Shown here: piece by piece, positions 35,482-44,807 of the stretch
Layout of the letters: each line of letters begins with the position of its first letter
Numbering within the stretch: the stretch's first letter is position 1
Source: Pseudoalteromonas ruthenica
GTDB taxonomy: Bacteria > Pseudomonadota > Gammaproteobacteria > Enterobacterales > Alteromonadaceae
Direction of reading: 5' to 3'
Length of the DNA stretch: 64,000 nucleotides
NCBI RefSeq assembly: GCF_008808095.1
Contig: NZ_CP023396.1
Coordinates: 496,001 to 560,000 of the forward strand
The notes under the pieces: model-generated
The model's input: the letters and a program-made list of their open reading frames with translations, nothing else
What the model was told of the DNA's origin: nothing
Databases searched by the model: none
Program-made: the position numbers and the translations under genes

Positions 35482-35648
35482 CTACTATTCCAGACTTCTT
35501 GCAAAATGATGACAAATTTGCCGATAGCATACCCCAAATCGATATCTAATCACAGCAAGGCACAGGCTTTTTTATCGCTGTTATTGAATTGTCGGCAAGC
35601 GGGCTATAGTTACAAAGAGAGAGGCTGTTAAATTCAAAAGGAGCGAAC

Positions 35649-36107
35649 ATGGCAGATTATCGTCAATGGTTGGGTCAGTTTAGTGATTGGCTCAAAGATG
35701 TGAAAGAGCATGAAGTGAAAGACATGGTGTCCTCCTTTATGGAGTCAAAGCAGGCTTTGCAGGAGCTGAGTAAAGACAAGTACGAGCAATATAAACAATA
35801 TTTACAGCGCGACATCGACCACCTCATTGAACACGAGAAACACTACAACGAGCTAGCATGGCAAGAACTTAAGGAGTCGCTGTGGTTCGAGTTATCACAT
35901 ATCGAAGATAAGTCACAATTGGAGTGGCAAGCGCTTAGCCAAGACTTTAAGCATAAAGGCATTTATCACGCTGGAGAATGGATAGCCATGGGGACCTTAG
36001 TGTGCCAAAATTGCCATCATCAGGTGGATATTTACCACGCCAGTGAGATTCAGCCTTGCAGTCAATGCGAAGGAATTCACTTCAGCCGTCAGGCACTGCA
36101 GCCATAA
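35649..36107 (+). CDS. Zinc-ribbon protein of the YbeL/DUF1451 family
   Basis: 152 residues. The N-terminal two thirds are charged helix (WLKDVKEHEVKDMV...), and the C-terminus has a zinc ribbon with paired cysteines, CQNCHH and CSQC, separated by about 18 residues. This matches YbeL, which in E. coli also neighbours leuS. SD AAGGAG. Function unknown; likely cytoplasmic. Confidence 0.9.
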   Translation: MADYRQWLGQFSDWLKDVKEHEVKDMVSSFMESKQALQELSKDKYEQYKQYLQRDIDHLIEHEKHYNELAWQELKESLWFELSHIEDKSQLEWQALSQDFKHKGIYHAGEWIAMGTLVCQNCHHQVDIYHASEIQPCSQCEGIHFSRQALQP

Positions 36108-36168
36108 CGCAGTGCTCAGCGGATAATAATTGGGGCCCTCTGATAGGGCCCACTACAAGATGTGTCGA

Positions 36169-38577
36169 ATGAAAGATAAAAGCAATAACGGTGTTACTCC
36201 TCTTAGTGCCAATGCGTTGGCCCCACAAATTTCAGCAAATCATGTGCGCACTTGTTTAGCGCATCCCTACCCCGAGGACTTACCTTTTATCGGCCAGCAG
36301 CGTGCCGACAGTGCTTTGGAATTTGCCCTGGGTATGCAGCTTCCTGGGTACAATGCTTATGTGATGGGAGAGCCAGCGTTAGGGCGCTTTACGTTAGTGC
36401 AGCATAAGCTGCAACAACATGCCAAAGAGCGCGAAACGCCGCGTGAGTGGCTCTATGTTAATAATTACGATGATCACCGCGAGCCTATCGCCTTGTTAAT
36501 GAATCCGGGCGAAGGACAAGTCCTAGTCGACGATATTGATGCGTTGCTGGATGAGATTCTTGATACCTTTCCGGCTGCGTTTGATAACCCTGGATTCCAA
36601 CGCAAGAAAAAGTCCATTGATCGTGAATTTGAAGATAAGTACGAAGATGCGTTGGCTGCGGTGGAAGACTTGGCCAATGCCCGCAGTGTCGAATTGATCG
36701 AGGATGAGAATAACGTAGGTTTTGTGCCAATCGTCAACAATCAGCGTCTCAGCGATGAGCAATTCAGTGCCCTTGATGAGCCCACGCAAGAGCGCTTTCT
36801 CGACGCTATCGCAGAGCTTGAAGGCGCATTAATTGATGCCCTTATTGAGCTGCCAAAATGGAAGCGCGAGTCTAGCGAGGCATTGCGTAAGCTGAAGAAA
36901 AGCACCGCCGAAGCGGCAATCAAACCGCTTTTACGTGAGCTTGAGCACAAGTATGCCACCCATGTTGGGGTGTTGCGTTACTTAAAAGATTTACGCTCAG
37001 AATTAGTCGATACGGTACTCGAGTGGCTTGATGAAGAGCAAGGCAGTGAAGATAACAAAGATGAGTATGATCGTGATGAGATGCTCACCGAATTCTTTGC
37101 TCCCAATTTATTGGTGTCTTTTAAAGAAGACGACCCCGCGCCAGTTATTTATGAGCCTAATCCGACCTTTGGTAACCTGTTTGGCAAAATAGAATATTCA
37201 ACATCGCAAGGGTCGTTGGTAACCAGTTATCGGAGCATTCAGCCTGGCGCACTGCACCGTGCCAATGGTGGTTATCTGATTATGGATGCGGAAAAAGTGA
37301 TGACCAACGCGCAAGTGTGGGATGGCTTAAAACTATCATTAAAAACACATCAGATAAAAAATGATTTACCTTACCAAGACAGCTCGGTAGGTAGCAGCTT
37401 CACCTTACGGCCGCAATTGATCCCGCTGGATGTAAAAGTGATTTTACTGGGTTCTCGGGATTTGTATTACACCCTCAATGAATATGACGAAGAGTTTGCC
37501 GAGCATTTTCGCGTTCTGGCTGATTTTGATTATTACCTGCCAGGCTCAGATAAATACCAATATCAATTTATCACTAAAGTGATTGAGTACTGTCGAGAAA
37601 AGCTGAAAATTGAACCTAATAATGAGGCGATGGCACTGCTGTTGCGTTTCAGCCACCGCCAGGCTGAGCATCAACAAAAGTTGTCAGCACGTTTTGCCGA
37701 TGTACTTGAGTTAGTGGCTGAAGCAAGCTTTTATGCTCGTCAAGACAGCAGTGAACAGATCCTAGCTGCCCACGTAGAGGAAGCAATTGCTGGGAAAGAG
37801 TATCGCACTGGGCAAATGAGCGAAAACATGCTGAGTGATATTCGTGAAGGACACATTCTTATTGATACACAAGGTGAGGCAGTCGGCATTGTTAATGGCC
37901 TTACCGTGTTGCACGTGGGTGATACCTCATTTGGCACTCCGGCGCGTATGAGCGCCTCGGTTTATGCAGGCAGTGATGGGGTGATTGATATTGAGCGCGA
38001 AGCCGAATTGGGTAAGTCTATTCACTCAAAAGGTGTCATGTTGCTAACCGGCTACTTAGGGAATAAATACGCGCAGGATTTCAGCCTGACTCTCAGTGCC
38101 AACATCGCAATTGAGCAAAGCTATGGCTATATCGATGGTGACAGTGCCTCGCTGGCTGAGTTATGTGCTTTGGTCTCAAGTATTACCCAAGTGCCCATAA
38201 AGCAAGGCATTGCACTGACTGGTTCAATCAACCAACGCGGTGAAGTGCAAGCCATTGGCGGTGTTAACGAAAAGATTGAAGGGTTCTTCAAACTTTGCCA
38301 AATGCGCGGTTTAGATACTCACCAAGGGGTCATTATTCCCAAGTCAAATTGTTTGAACCTGGTGCTCAATCAAGAGGTAATAAGTGCCGTTGAGCAGGGG
38401 AAGTTCCATATTTATCCAGTTTCGAGTGTCGATGAAGCCCTCAGTTTGCTGACTGGTAAGCAATGCGGGCAATTTCATCAGGGCCAATACCCCGAAGGAA
38501 GCTTGCACGACTTAGCCATGAAACGCTTGCGGGCTATAGCTGACATTGTTGCTGGTGAGGAAGAAAAGGATGATTAA
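36169..38577 (+). CDS. Lon-like protease with degenerate ATPase (YcbZ type)
   Basis: About 802 residues from ATG 36169; an ATG at 36160 is also possible and neither has a good SD. A 7-bp GGGCCCT hairpin (36133-36151) lies just upstream. The N-terminal AAA-like part keeps MGEPALGRFTLV, a Walker-A position without the usual GKT/S, and a helical insert (about 130-320). The C-terminal protease domain has the Ser-Lys dyad in order: S659 in GDSAS and K702 in GGVNEK, 43 residues apart as in E. coli Lon (S679, K722). Function of the family is poorly known. It overlaps the FKBP gene by 8 bp. Confidence 0.88.
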   Translation: MKDKSNNGVTPLSANALAPQISANHVRTCLAHPYPEDLPFIGQQRADSALEFALGMQLPGYNAYVMGEPALGRFTLVQHKLQQHAKERETPREWLYVNNYDDHREPIALLMNPGEGQVLVDDIDALLDEILDTFPAAFDNPGFQRKKKSIDREFEDKYEDALAAVEDLANARSVELIEDENNVGFVPIVNNQRLSDEQFSALDEPTQERFLDAIAELEGALIDALIELPKWKRESSEALRKLKKSTAEAAIKPLLRELEHKYATHVGVLRYLKDLRSELVDTVLEWLDEEQGSEDNKDEYDRDEMLTEFFAPNLLVSFKEDDPAPVIYEPNPTFGNLFGKIEYSTSQGSLVTSYRSIQPGALHRANGGYLIMDAEKVMTNAQVWDGLKLSLKTHQIKNDLPYQDSSVGSSFTLRPQLIPLDVKVILLGSRDLYYTLNEYDEEFAEHFRVLADFDYYLPGSDKYQYQFITKVIEYCREKLKIEPNNEAMALLLRFSHRQAEHQQKLSARFADVLELVAEASFYARQDSSEQILAAHVEEAIAGKEYRTGQMSENMLSDIREGHILIDTQGEAVGIVNGLTVLHVGDTSFGTPARMSASVYAGSDGVIDIEREAELGKSIHSKGVMLLTGYLGNKYAQDFSLTLSANIAIEQSYGYIDGDSASLAELCALVSSITQVPIKQGIALTGSINQRGEVQAIGGVNEKIEGFFKLCQMRGLDTHQGVIIPKSNCLNLVLNQEVISAVEQGKFHIYPVSSVDEALSLLTGKQCGQFHQGQYPEGSLHDLAMKRLRAIADIVAGEEEKDD

Positions 38578-39043
38578 TGCGTTATTAATTCTCGCCATTG
38601 TCGTGTTGTTGGTACTGACCTTTCGCGGCCATCGGCGCAATCAAGCGGCGGCAGCAGAAAATGGCGATGCTGAGGCGCAATTTCTGGCCGAGAACAAACA
38701 CAAAGAAGGCGTTGTGGAGCTTGATTGTGGGGTGCAAATGCTGTGGCATACTCGCAATCAGGCTGGTGAGCAGCCAAGCGCTAAGTCGAAAGTAACGGTG
38801 CACTATCGGGGCACATTGCTCGATGGCAGTGAATTCGATAACTCCCAGAAGCGAGGCCAACCCCTGACCTTCAAATTAAACCAAGTGATCAGTGGCTGGC
38901 AGCAAGGGTTGCTTGCCATGCATGCTGGAGAGCGGGCCACGCTGTATATTCCAGCTAAACTTGCCTATGGTAATCGCCGGGTGGGGAATATCGCCCCAGC
39001 AAGCTTGTTAATCTTCGACGTTGAGCTTATTGCTGTTAACTAA
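38570..39043 (+). CDS. FKBP-type peptidyl-prolyl isomerase, membrane-anchored
   Basis: 157 residues from ATG 38570, with SD GAAAAGG and the TGATTAATG junction to the Lon-like gene. One membrane segment (about 3-17), a charged linker, then an FKBP domain: VTVHYRGTLLDGSEFDNS, GWQQGLLAMHAGERATLYIP, AYGN and a final LIFDVELIAV. These keep most of the FK506-pocket residues (Y, F, D, W, Y). Short, so similar to the C-terminal half of FklB/FkpA. The pairing with a Lon-like protease suggests a protein-quality role, which is inference. Confidence 0.85.
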   Translation: MINALLILAIVVLLVLTFRGHRRNQAAAAENGDAEAQFLAENKHKEGVVELDCGVQMLWHTRNQAGEQPSAKSKVTVHYRGTLLDGSEFDNSQKRGQPLTFKLNQVISGWQQGLLAMHAGERATLYIPAKLAYGNRRVGNIAPASLLIFDVELIAVN

Positions 39044-39146
39044 ACTGTTGTAAATACGCTAGGTCAGCGTAGCTGATTTAGCGTGTGCCCCGTCAATTTT
39101 ATGTCCCCTATATAAGTAAAATTGAAAATACAATGTAAAAATATAT

Positions 39147-39174
39147 TTGACAACGCTGTCTTTGTGGCAACAAT
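39147..39174 (+). promoter_or_regulatory. Possible sigma-70 promoter of the chitinase locus
   Basis: A perfect -35 TTGACA (39147-39152), 16-bp spacer and AACAAT (39169-39174) as a weak -10, about 70 bp before the first ATG. Only candidate in the region. Confidence 0.4.
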
Positions 39175-39245
39175 AAACGGTGGGAGGGCTCAGTGATCAG
39201 TGCATGAGCAGCTGGTCGGTCTTACAACGAAAAAATGAGTCAAAT

Positions 39246-39530
39246 ATGTCTACAACAACACAACTATTCACCGTGCTGGGGATCAGCGCAGCCGTCTCCA
39301 CAGCGGCCCACGCCATTAATGTACAACCCGATCCACAGAACCCCGAGGGCTATGTCGTCGCCAAAGCCGATATTGAAGCCATGGCAGCGGCGAAAACAGC
39401 CGATCCTATGTATCAAGTGTGGGCGCAGGCACTGCGTACTCGCGACAATGCCGTGGTTGAAGCTATTGTCCCAGGAAGCGCCACAAACCCCGAAAACGTG
39501 CAGCGCGCACAACGGGTATTTCCACAGTAG
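39246..39530 (+). pseudogene. N-terminal part of a GH19 chitinase, cut off by an in-frame TAG
   Basis: 94 codons: signal peptide (1-21, AHA) and a short linker domain (INVQPDPQNPEGYVVAKADI, then a helix ending RAQRVFPQ). It is in the same reading frame as the catalytic part downstream and is separated from it by a single TAG (39528-39530); reading through gives ...RVFPQ-stop-QWDFLTQMAAPEYTYTRF without any gap. So this is one gene split by a nonsense codon, probably CAG to TAG. Without the start of this fragment, the chitinase has no export signal. Confidence 0.75.
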
Positions 39531-39551
39531 CAGTGGGACTTTCTTACGCAA

Positions 39552-40886
39552 ATGGCGGCGCCAGAGTACACCTACACGCGATTTTTAAGAGCAATAGGCA
39601 AATTCCCCGCGTTTTGTGGCGATTACAACGATGGTCGCGATGCCGATGCTATTTGTAAACGCTCAATAGTCACAGCCTTTGCTCACTTTGCCCAAGAAAC
39701 TGGCGGTCATATCAGTAAAGACAACGTCTCTGATAACCCTTTGGGGTTAGAGGAGTGGCAACAAGCGTTAGTGCATGTGCGAGAAATGGGATGGTCCGAG
39801 GGCGAAGAGGGCTACACCACAGGCTGCGGTCAAAATGATTGGCAAAATCGCCGTTGGCCATGCGCTCCAGGTCAGGGTTACTTTGGTCGCGGCGCAAAAC
39901 AGCTCTCTTATCATTTTAACTACGGGGCATTCTCAGAAGTCATGTTCGATGGTGACGCCACCGTATTGCTAACTAACCCGGCGTTAGTGGCGGACTCATG
40001 GTTAAACTTGGCTTCAGCAATTTGGTTTTTCCTCACTCCGCAAGCCCCGAAACCGGCAATGTTACACGTGATTGACCGTACTTGGGTGCCGTCGCAGCGT
40101 GAGCGTAATGCCGGGATTGGTTATGGCTTTGGCACCACCATTAATGTTATCAATGGTGGTATAGAGTGCGGCGAGCAAAATAAATATAAGGGCCAACCAG
40201 TCAATCGCATTCGTTATTGGCAGGGCCTCGCTCATCACTACAATATCGTTATAGAAAGTGACGAAGAGGACACCTGTTGGCAACAAACCCCTTATGGCAG
40301 TCTTAATCTTGAGGGCGCGACAGATGTGTTATACACCAATTGGGAGGGTGATTGGGGCTATTATGCCGACCGCCCCGGTGGCTATTCCTTCGAATGTAAG
40401 TTAGTAGGTTATCAAACGGCTTATTCGGCCTTGGTCCCCGGTGACTATGAGAAATGTGTTACTAACTTCTATCAGTCTCATGCCGGCTGGCCGCAAGTGC
40501 GCGTTAGCGACACCTTGCCTAGTGAGCCGCCCACAGAGCCGCCTGTGGATGGCGTTGCAGCGTGGGATGCAGCAACGGTCTATGTACAAGGTGAGCAAGT
40601 GAGCCAAGGTGGGCAAATCTATGAGGCCAAGTGGTGGACTCAAGGTGATGACCCTCTTAATGGTGGGCCATGGCAACTTATTGACAGTGGCGGCCAAAGC
40701 GAGCCGACACCGCCAAGCGATCCGGTAGACCCTGCACCCGGTGACGGGGCAAACACTTGGGATGCGGCGACTATCTACGTCGGGGGTGACCAAGCCAGCA
40801 AAAATGGTGTCCTGTATCAGGCTAAATGGTGGACACAAGGTGACGACCCCATCAATGGCGGGCCTTGGCAGCGCGCCAATAATTAA
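39552..40886 (+). CDS. GH19 chitinase with two carbohydrate-binding modules, lacking its signal peptide
   Basis: 444 residues from ATG 39552. The GH19 domain occupies about 1-300: YTRFLRAIGKFPAFCGDYND, then AFAHFAQETGGH with catalytic E49, and GYFGRGAKQLSYHFNYGAFS. After a Pro/Glu-rich linker come two CBM5/12-type chitin-binding modules with near identical cores, A-WDAATVYV-G and AKWWTQGDDPLNGGPWQ (about 340-380 and 405-444), joined by a Pro-rich linker. Domain order and Trp pattern fit a secreted chitinase. The start has only a poor SD and no signal peptide; the true start is upstream in the same frame, past an amber codon. Confidence 0.8.
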   Translation: MAAPEYTYTRFLRAIGKFPAFCGDYNDGRDADAICKRSIVTAFAHFAQETGGHISKDNVSDNPLGLEEWQQALVHVREMGWSEGEEGYTTGCGQNDWQNRRWPCAPGQGYFGRGAKQLSYHFNYGAFSEVMFDGDATVLLTNPALVADSWLNLASAIWFFLTPQAPKPAMLHVIDRTWVPSQRERNAGIGYGFGTTINVINGGIECGEQNKYKGQPVNRIRYWQGLAHHYNIVIESDEEDTCWQQTPYGSLNLEGATDVLYTNWEGDWGYYADRPGGYSFECKLVGYQTAYSALVPGDYEKCVTNFYQSHAGWPQVRVSDTLPSEPPTEPPVDGVAAWDAATVYVQGEQVSQGGQIYEAKWWTQGDDPLNGGPWQLIDSGGQSEPTPPSDPVDPAPGDGANTWDAATIYVGGDQASKNGVLYQAKWWTQGDDPINGGPWQRANN

Positions 40887-40898
40887 GCTCATGAGTAT

Positions 40899-40924
40899 AG
40901 CCTGCCTTCGCGCAGGCTTTTTTA
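40899..40924 (+). terminator. Intrinsic terminator of the chitinase gene
   Basis: Stem AGCCTGC/GCAGGCT (40899-40905 and 40912-40918), 6-nt loop, then TTTTT, shortly after the stop codon. Confidence 0.85.
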
Positions 40925-41021
40925 TGTCATTGGTCGCAACCCACTGTTTTTCACCTAAGTGTTACATTAGCGTTAATATCGAGGTGTAACTACCCACCAT
41001 TATTCAACAGGGGAACAATCC

Positions 41022-42329
41022 ATGACAAAGCTTTCGGTTTTAGGCCAAGCGCTATTGCTGGCAGGTATGTTTAGTGTCACATCAAGCGTTGCGGCCGCTG
41101 ATTTAGACCAACAAATTCAACAAGCCAATGAACAGGTTGCCGATAAGGTGATCACTTGGCGACGTCATATTCATCAATATCCGGAATTGAGTAACCGTGA
41201 GTTTAAGACCGCGCAGTACGTGGCCGAACACTTACAAAGCTTGGGCCTTGAGGTGGAAACCGGCGTGGCTCATACCGGGGTGGTAGCCAGGCTCAAGGGT
41301 GATAAACCGGGACCCTTGATTGCCTTGCGTGCGGATATGGACGCACTGCCTGTGACCGAGCAAGTAGACTTGCCTTTTGCTTCGCAGCAGAGTGCCACTT
41401 ATCGTGGTCAAAAAGTGGGGGTGATGCATGCCTGTGGTCACGATGCCCATGTCGCTATCCTTATGGCTGTGGCTGAGTCCTTGGTGGCGTTAAAGTCTGA
41501 ACTAGCTGGGGAAATACTGTTTGTGTTCCAACCAGCGGAAGAAGGCGCTCCTGAGGGAGAGCAGGGTGGTGCCGAACTGATGCTTAAAGAAGGCTTATTT
41601 GCACAAAAGCCTGAGGCGGTGTTTGGTTTGCATGTCACCTCGTCACTCAATACCGGGCAAATTGGTTTTCGCTCAGGGCCGTTGATGGCCAGTGAGGACT
41701 CATTTAACATCAAGGTCAAAGGTCGTCAGACTCATGGTTCACGACCTTGGAATGGAGTCGATCCCATTGTTGCTTCTAGCCAAATCATTATGGCTACACA
41801 AACCATTGCTTCGCGCCAAGTCGATGTCACCAAAGCGCCTTCGGTGATTTCTTTTGGTGCCATCAATGGTGGGGTACGCAGTAATATTATCCCTGATGAG
41901 GTGGAGATGGTGGGCACTATTCGCACCTTTGATCAGCAAATGCGCGCCGACATCAAGCAGCGTTTGCAAAAAACCGTGGAGTTAACCGCCCAGGCAGCCG
42001 GGGCAAAGGCTGATATCCATATCGACCATGGTTACCCGGTCACCGTGAATGATCCGCAGTTAACAAACATGATGACCCCCACGCTGCAACAGGCCGCAGG
42101 CAGTGACAATGTCATCACCACGGATCTGATCACCGGCGCTGAAGACTTCTCTTACTACGCCCTGGAAACCCCTGGACTGTTCTTCTTTTTGGGAGTGACG
42201 CCAAAGGATCAGGATGCCAAAACGGCGCCAAGCAATCACTCGCCGCACTTTTACATCGACGAGAAAGCGTTGCCGCTAGGGGTCAAAGCGATGACCAACT
42301 TGGTGTTTGATTACCTCGACAAGCAATAA
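41022..42329 (+). CDS. Secreted M20-family amidohydrolase (HipO/IAA-amino-acid-hydrolase type)
   Basis: 435 residues with a signal peptide (1-25, VAAA). M20D signatures: RRHIHQYPELS, the metal-binding MHACGHDAH, PAEEG with the catalytic/metal Glu, and a dimerisation insert around FNIKVKGRQTHGSRPWNGVD. It should hydrolyse N-acyl amino acids or small peptides in the periplasm or outside; its position beside a chitinase could mean N-acetyl sugar or peptide scavenging, but no substrate is shown. An SD-like AGGGG lies 9 bp before the ATG. Confidence 0.88.
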   Translation: MTKLSVLGQALLLAGMFSVTSSVAAADLDQQIQQANEQVADKVITWRRHIHQYPELSNREFKTAQYVAEHLQSLGLEVETGVAHTGVVARLKGDKPGPLIALRADMDALPVTEQVDLPFASQQSATYRGQKVGVMHACGHDAHVAILMAVAESLVALKSELAGEILFVFQPAEEGAPEGEQGGAELMLKEGLFAQKPEAVFGLHVTSSLNTGQIGFRSGPLMASEDSFNIKVKGRQTHGSRPWNGVDPIVASSQIIMATQTIASRQVDVTKAPSVISFGAINGGVRSNIIPDEVEMVGTIRTFDQQMRADIKQRLQKTVELTAQAAGAKADIHIDHGYPVTVNDPQLTNMMTPTLQQAAGSDNVITTDLITGAEDFSYYALETPGLFFFLGVTPKDQDAKTAPSNHSPHFYIDEKALPLGVKAMTNLVFDYLDKQ

Positions 42330-42356
42330 AAAAAGCGCCGTTAGGCGCTTTTTTTA
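42327..42356. terminator. Bidirectional terminator between the M20 gene and lnt
   Basis: Stem AGCGCC/GGCGCT (42334-42339 and 42344-42349) with a 4-nt loop, A-run before and T-run after, so it works on both strands. The lnt stop codon falls inside the loop. Confidence 0.85.
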
Positions 42357-43891
42357 ACTCTTCTAGAATAGTACAGACTCAGGCCCAGCAAGCACAGCAG
42401 CGCTAGCCACGTAGGCCAACGACCATACTGGGCGTATAGGCTGTCGCCAGAGATCAAGCGAACATCAGCGCGCAGTACATCCGCATCAAATTGCGCAAGA
42501 CTAAGTTGTGATTGCGAAATCGGGTCATACACGCCAGTCACCCCAGTATTAGTCACTCGTACCAGTGGGCGCTGCAGCTCGAGCGCGCGCATGCGTGAGA
42601 TTTGCATATGTTGATGAGGTCCGTGGGAGTCGCCAAACCAGGCATCATTACTCACGGTAAAGAGGATATCCGAATCACTGCGGTAATTATCTCTGACTAA
42701 ATCGGGAAAGGCGATTTCGTAACAGATAGCGGCAAGGATGTGGTAGCCGTTGGCAATTAGGTTATCTTGCACGCGTTCACCGCGACTAAAACTCGACATT
42801 GGCAAGTCAAACAGCGGTGCCAAAGGGCGTAATAAGTCTTCAAAAGGCACAAATTCGCCAATAGGTAGTAACTGATGTTTGCGATAGCGGTTTTTATGGA
42901 GGTAGCGGTACTGACCTGCGCTGCTGTCTTGTTGTTTTTTACCCACCACCACTAAGGTGTTGTAAACATTGCGGGTATCATATTGATAGTCGACGATGCC
43001 GGTGATAAGCGCAGTATCATTAAACACCGCCGCCTTATCCAAGGATGTGAGGTATTCCCCCGCTAACTGTTCGAGCTCGGGGATCGCAGCCTCAGGCCAC
43101 ACCACCAGATCGGCATCCCAATGTAGGCGCGTCATATCTTGGTACTTGAGCATGGTGGGCCAGAAATTCTCGGGTTGCCAGCGCATGCTTTGCTTGATAT
43201 TGCCTTGTACTAAGGCCACATTCAGCTGTTTGCCAGAATACTGGTTATAATTGAATACTGTGGCTAGGGCTGCAACTAGGGCGCCTGCGGCGAGTGTTGC
43301 CACAAGGGGTTGCCAGACCTTGGCACAAAATAAACGATAAAGGCCATAACCCACGGCCAGCACCAGCACACTTAAGCCAAATTCACCCACCATCGGCGCG
43401 AGAATATTTACTGGTGAATCGGTTTGGGTGTAGCCCAGTGATAACCAAGGAAAGCCGGTTAGTAGTGTGCCGCGCAGCCATTCGCTGAAGGCAAAGCTGA
43501 TTAACAGCGGAGCCAGCCAAGCGCCGCTGTGTTTGTGTATAAACGCCGTGAGTGCCAGTGCCAGTGCAGGATAAAGTGCTAAATACACCACCAGTAAGGC
43601 CATAATGGCAATGGAGGCGAGCAGTGGCATACCACCAAACTGGGCTATGGAGACGTGCACCCAGCTTATTCCCGCAGCAAACCAGCCGATGGCAAAGATA
43701 AATCCGTACCAAGCAGCTTGTTTGACCGGTGCCTGATAACTGCAATAACACAGCACCGCAATACTAAAAAAAGCTAAAGGCCAGGCGCCGAAAGGGGCAT
43801 AAGCAAAGGTTAAAACAAGGCCGGCAACCAGTGCCAGCCATGTTTTTTTATCACTAAATTGCTGTTTAAGCCGCGTCAGTATCTTCGCCAT
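42341..43891 (-). CDS. lnt: Apolipoprotein N-acyltransferase Lnt
   Basis: 516 residues from ATG 43891 (MAKILTRL), overlapping corC by 26 bp; this matches E. coli Lnt (512). Eight membrane segments precede a nitrilase-type domain with the Glu-Lys-Cys triad in WPEAAIPELE, KNRYRKHQLLP and ICYEIAFPDLV. It transfers an acyl chain to the N-terminus of lipoproteins in the inner membrane. It is the last gene of the miaB-lnt block and shares a terminator with the M20 gene. Confidence 0.95.
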   Translation of the reverse strand: MAKILTRLKQQFSDKKTWLALVAGLVLTFAYAPFGAWPLAFFSIAVLCYCSYQAPVKQAAWYGFIFAIGWFAAGISWVHVSIAQFGGMPLLASIAIMALLVVYLALYPALALALTAFIHKHSGAWLAPLLISFAFSEWLRGTLLTGFPWLSLGYTQTDSPVNILAPMVGEFGLSVLVLAVGYGLYRLFCAKVWQPLVATLAAGALVAALATVFNYNQYSGKQLNVALVQGNIKQSMRWQPENFWPTMLKYQDMTRLHWDADLVVWPEAAIPELEQLAGEYLTSLDKAAVFNDTALITGIVDYQYDTRNVYNTLVVVGKKQQDSSAGQYRYLHKNRYRKHQLLPIGEFVPFEDLLRPLAPLFDLPMSSFSRGERVQDNLIANGYHILAAICYEIAFPDLVRDNYRSDSDILFTVSNDAWFGDSHGPHQHMQISRMRALELQRPLVRVTNTGVTGVYDPISQSQLSLAQFDADVLRADVRLISGDSLYAQYGRWPTWLALLCLLGLSLYYSRRVKKSA

Positions 43892-44747
43892 CGCTCGATT
43901 TCGGCAAGGTAACTTGCAGCTGCAAAATACGACGGCTGTCGGAATTTGTGACCTTAAACTGCAAAGGATCAATGTCTATGATTTCACCGCGCCCAGGCAT
44001 ATGGCCGAAGGCATGTAACACAATACCGCCAATGGTATCGGCTTCGCTGGTGTTGAAATCGGTTTTAAACACGTCGTTAAACTCTTCAATAGGCGTCAGA
44101 GCTTGTACAGAGTAAACGTGCTTAGAAACCTTACGGATGGCTTTACTTTCGTCTTCATCATCATGCTCGTCTTCAATCTCGCCGACAATGATTTCGAGAA
44201 TGTCTTCAATGGTCACTAAGCCAGACACACCACCATATTCGTCGATAACAATCGCCATGTGGTAGCGCTGTTGGCGAAACTCGTTCAGTAGCGTATCAAC
44301 CCGCTTACTTTCCGGGACGACTACCGCCGGGCGGAGCATATCGCGTAGGTTTGGTAAGGCGGCCTCTTTGTCCATCAGTAATGGCAATAAGTCCTTGGCC
44401 AATAAGATACCCTCGACGTGGTCTTTGTCTTCACACACCACCGGAAAGCGCGAGTGCGAGGACTCGATCATCATCGGTAGTTGATCGAACAGTGGTTTAT
44501 CTACATCTAAGGTGATCATGTGTGAGCGTGGGATCATGATGTCGCGCACTTTCAGCTCCGACACACCCAATACGCCTTCCATCATTTCCTTGGTCTCAGG
44601 GTCAATCAGATCGCGTTCTTGCGCATCTGAGATGACTTCAACCAATTCTTCCTTATTTTGGGGTTCTCCTTGGAACATCTGGGTGATGCGATCCATCCAC
44701 GATTTTCCAGAAGAACCCTCTCTACTATGCGAGTTTTCGTCGCTCAT
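43866..44747 (-). CDS. corC: Magnesium/cobalt efflux protein CorC (YbeX)
   Basis: 293 residues from ATG 44747 (MSDENSHS, same start as E. coli CorC); a TTG 18 bp further up is less likely. Two CBS domains (about 70-190) with [17 protein letters not shown] [13 protein letters not shown], and a CorC/HlyC transporter-associated domain at the C-terminus. Linked to Mg2+/Co2+ resistance and, in newer work, to ribosome-related functions near ybeY. Confidence 0.94.
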   Translation of the reverse strand: MSDENSHSREGSSGKSWMDRITQMFQGEPQNKEELVEVISDAQERDLIDPETKEMMEGVLGVSELKVRDIMIPRSHMITLDVDKPLFDQLPMMIESSHSRFPVVCEDKDHVEGILLAKDLLPLLMDKEAALPNLRDMLRPAVVVPESKRVDTLLNEFRQQRYHMAIVIDEYGGVSGLVTIEDILEIIVGEIEDEHDDEDESKAIRKVSKHVYSVQALTPIEEFNDVFKTDFNTSEADTIGGIVLHAFGHMPGRGEIIDIDPLQFKVTNSDSRRILQLQVTLPKSSDGEDTDAA

Positions 44748-44807
44748 TAGCTTTATGCGCTCCAAGTTGAATTAATTCCGATAGTGAGCAGAGCCTCACT
44801 ATTGGGA

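Noticed and set aside
36133..36151. GGGCCCT hairpin before the Lon-like gene as a terminator
   Set aside because: No U-run follows on either strand; it may only affect translation of the next gene.
39235..39588. 117-codon frame across the chitinase amber codon in another frame
   Set aside because: It is a shifted reading of the signal-peptide fragment; the true frame shows the signal peptide and joins the GH19 domain without shift.
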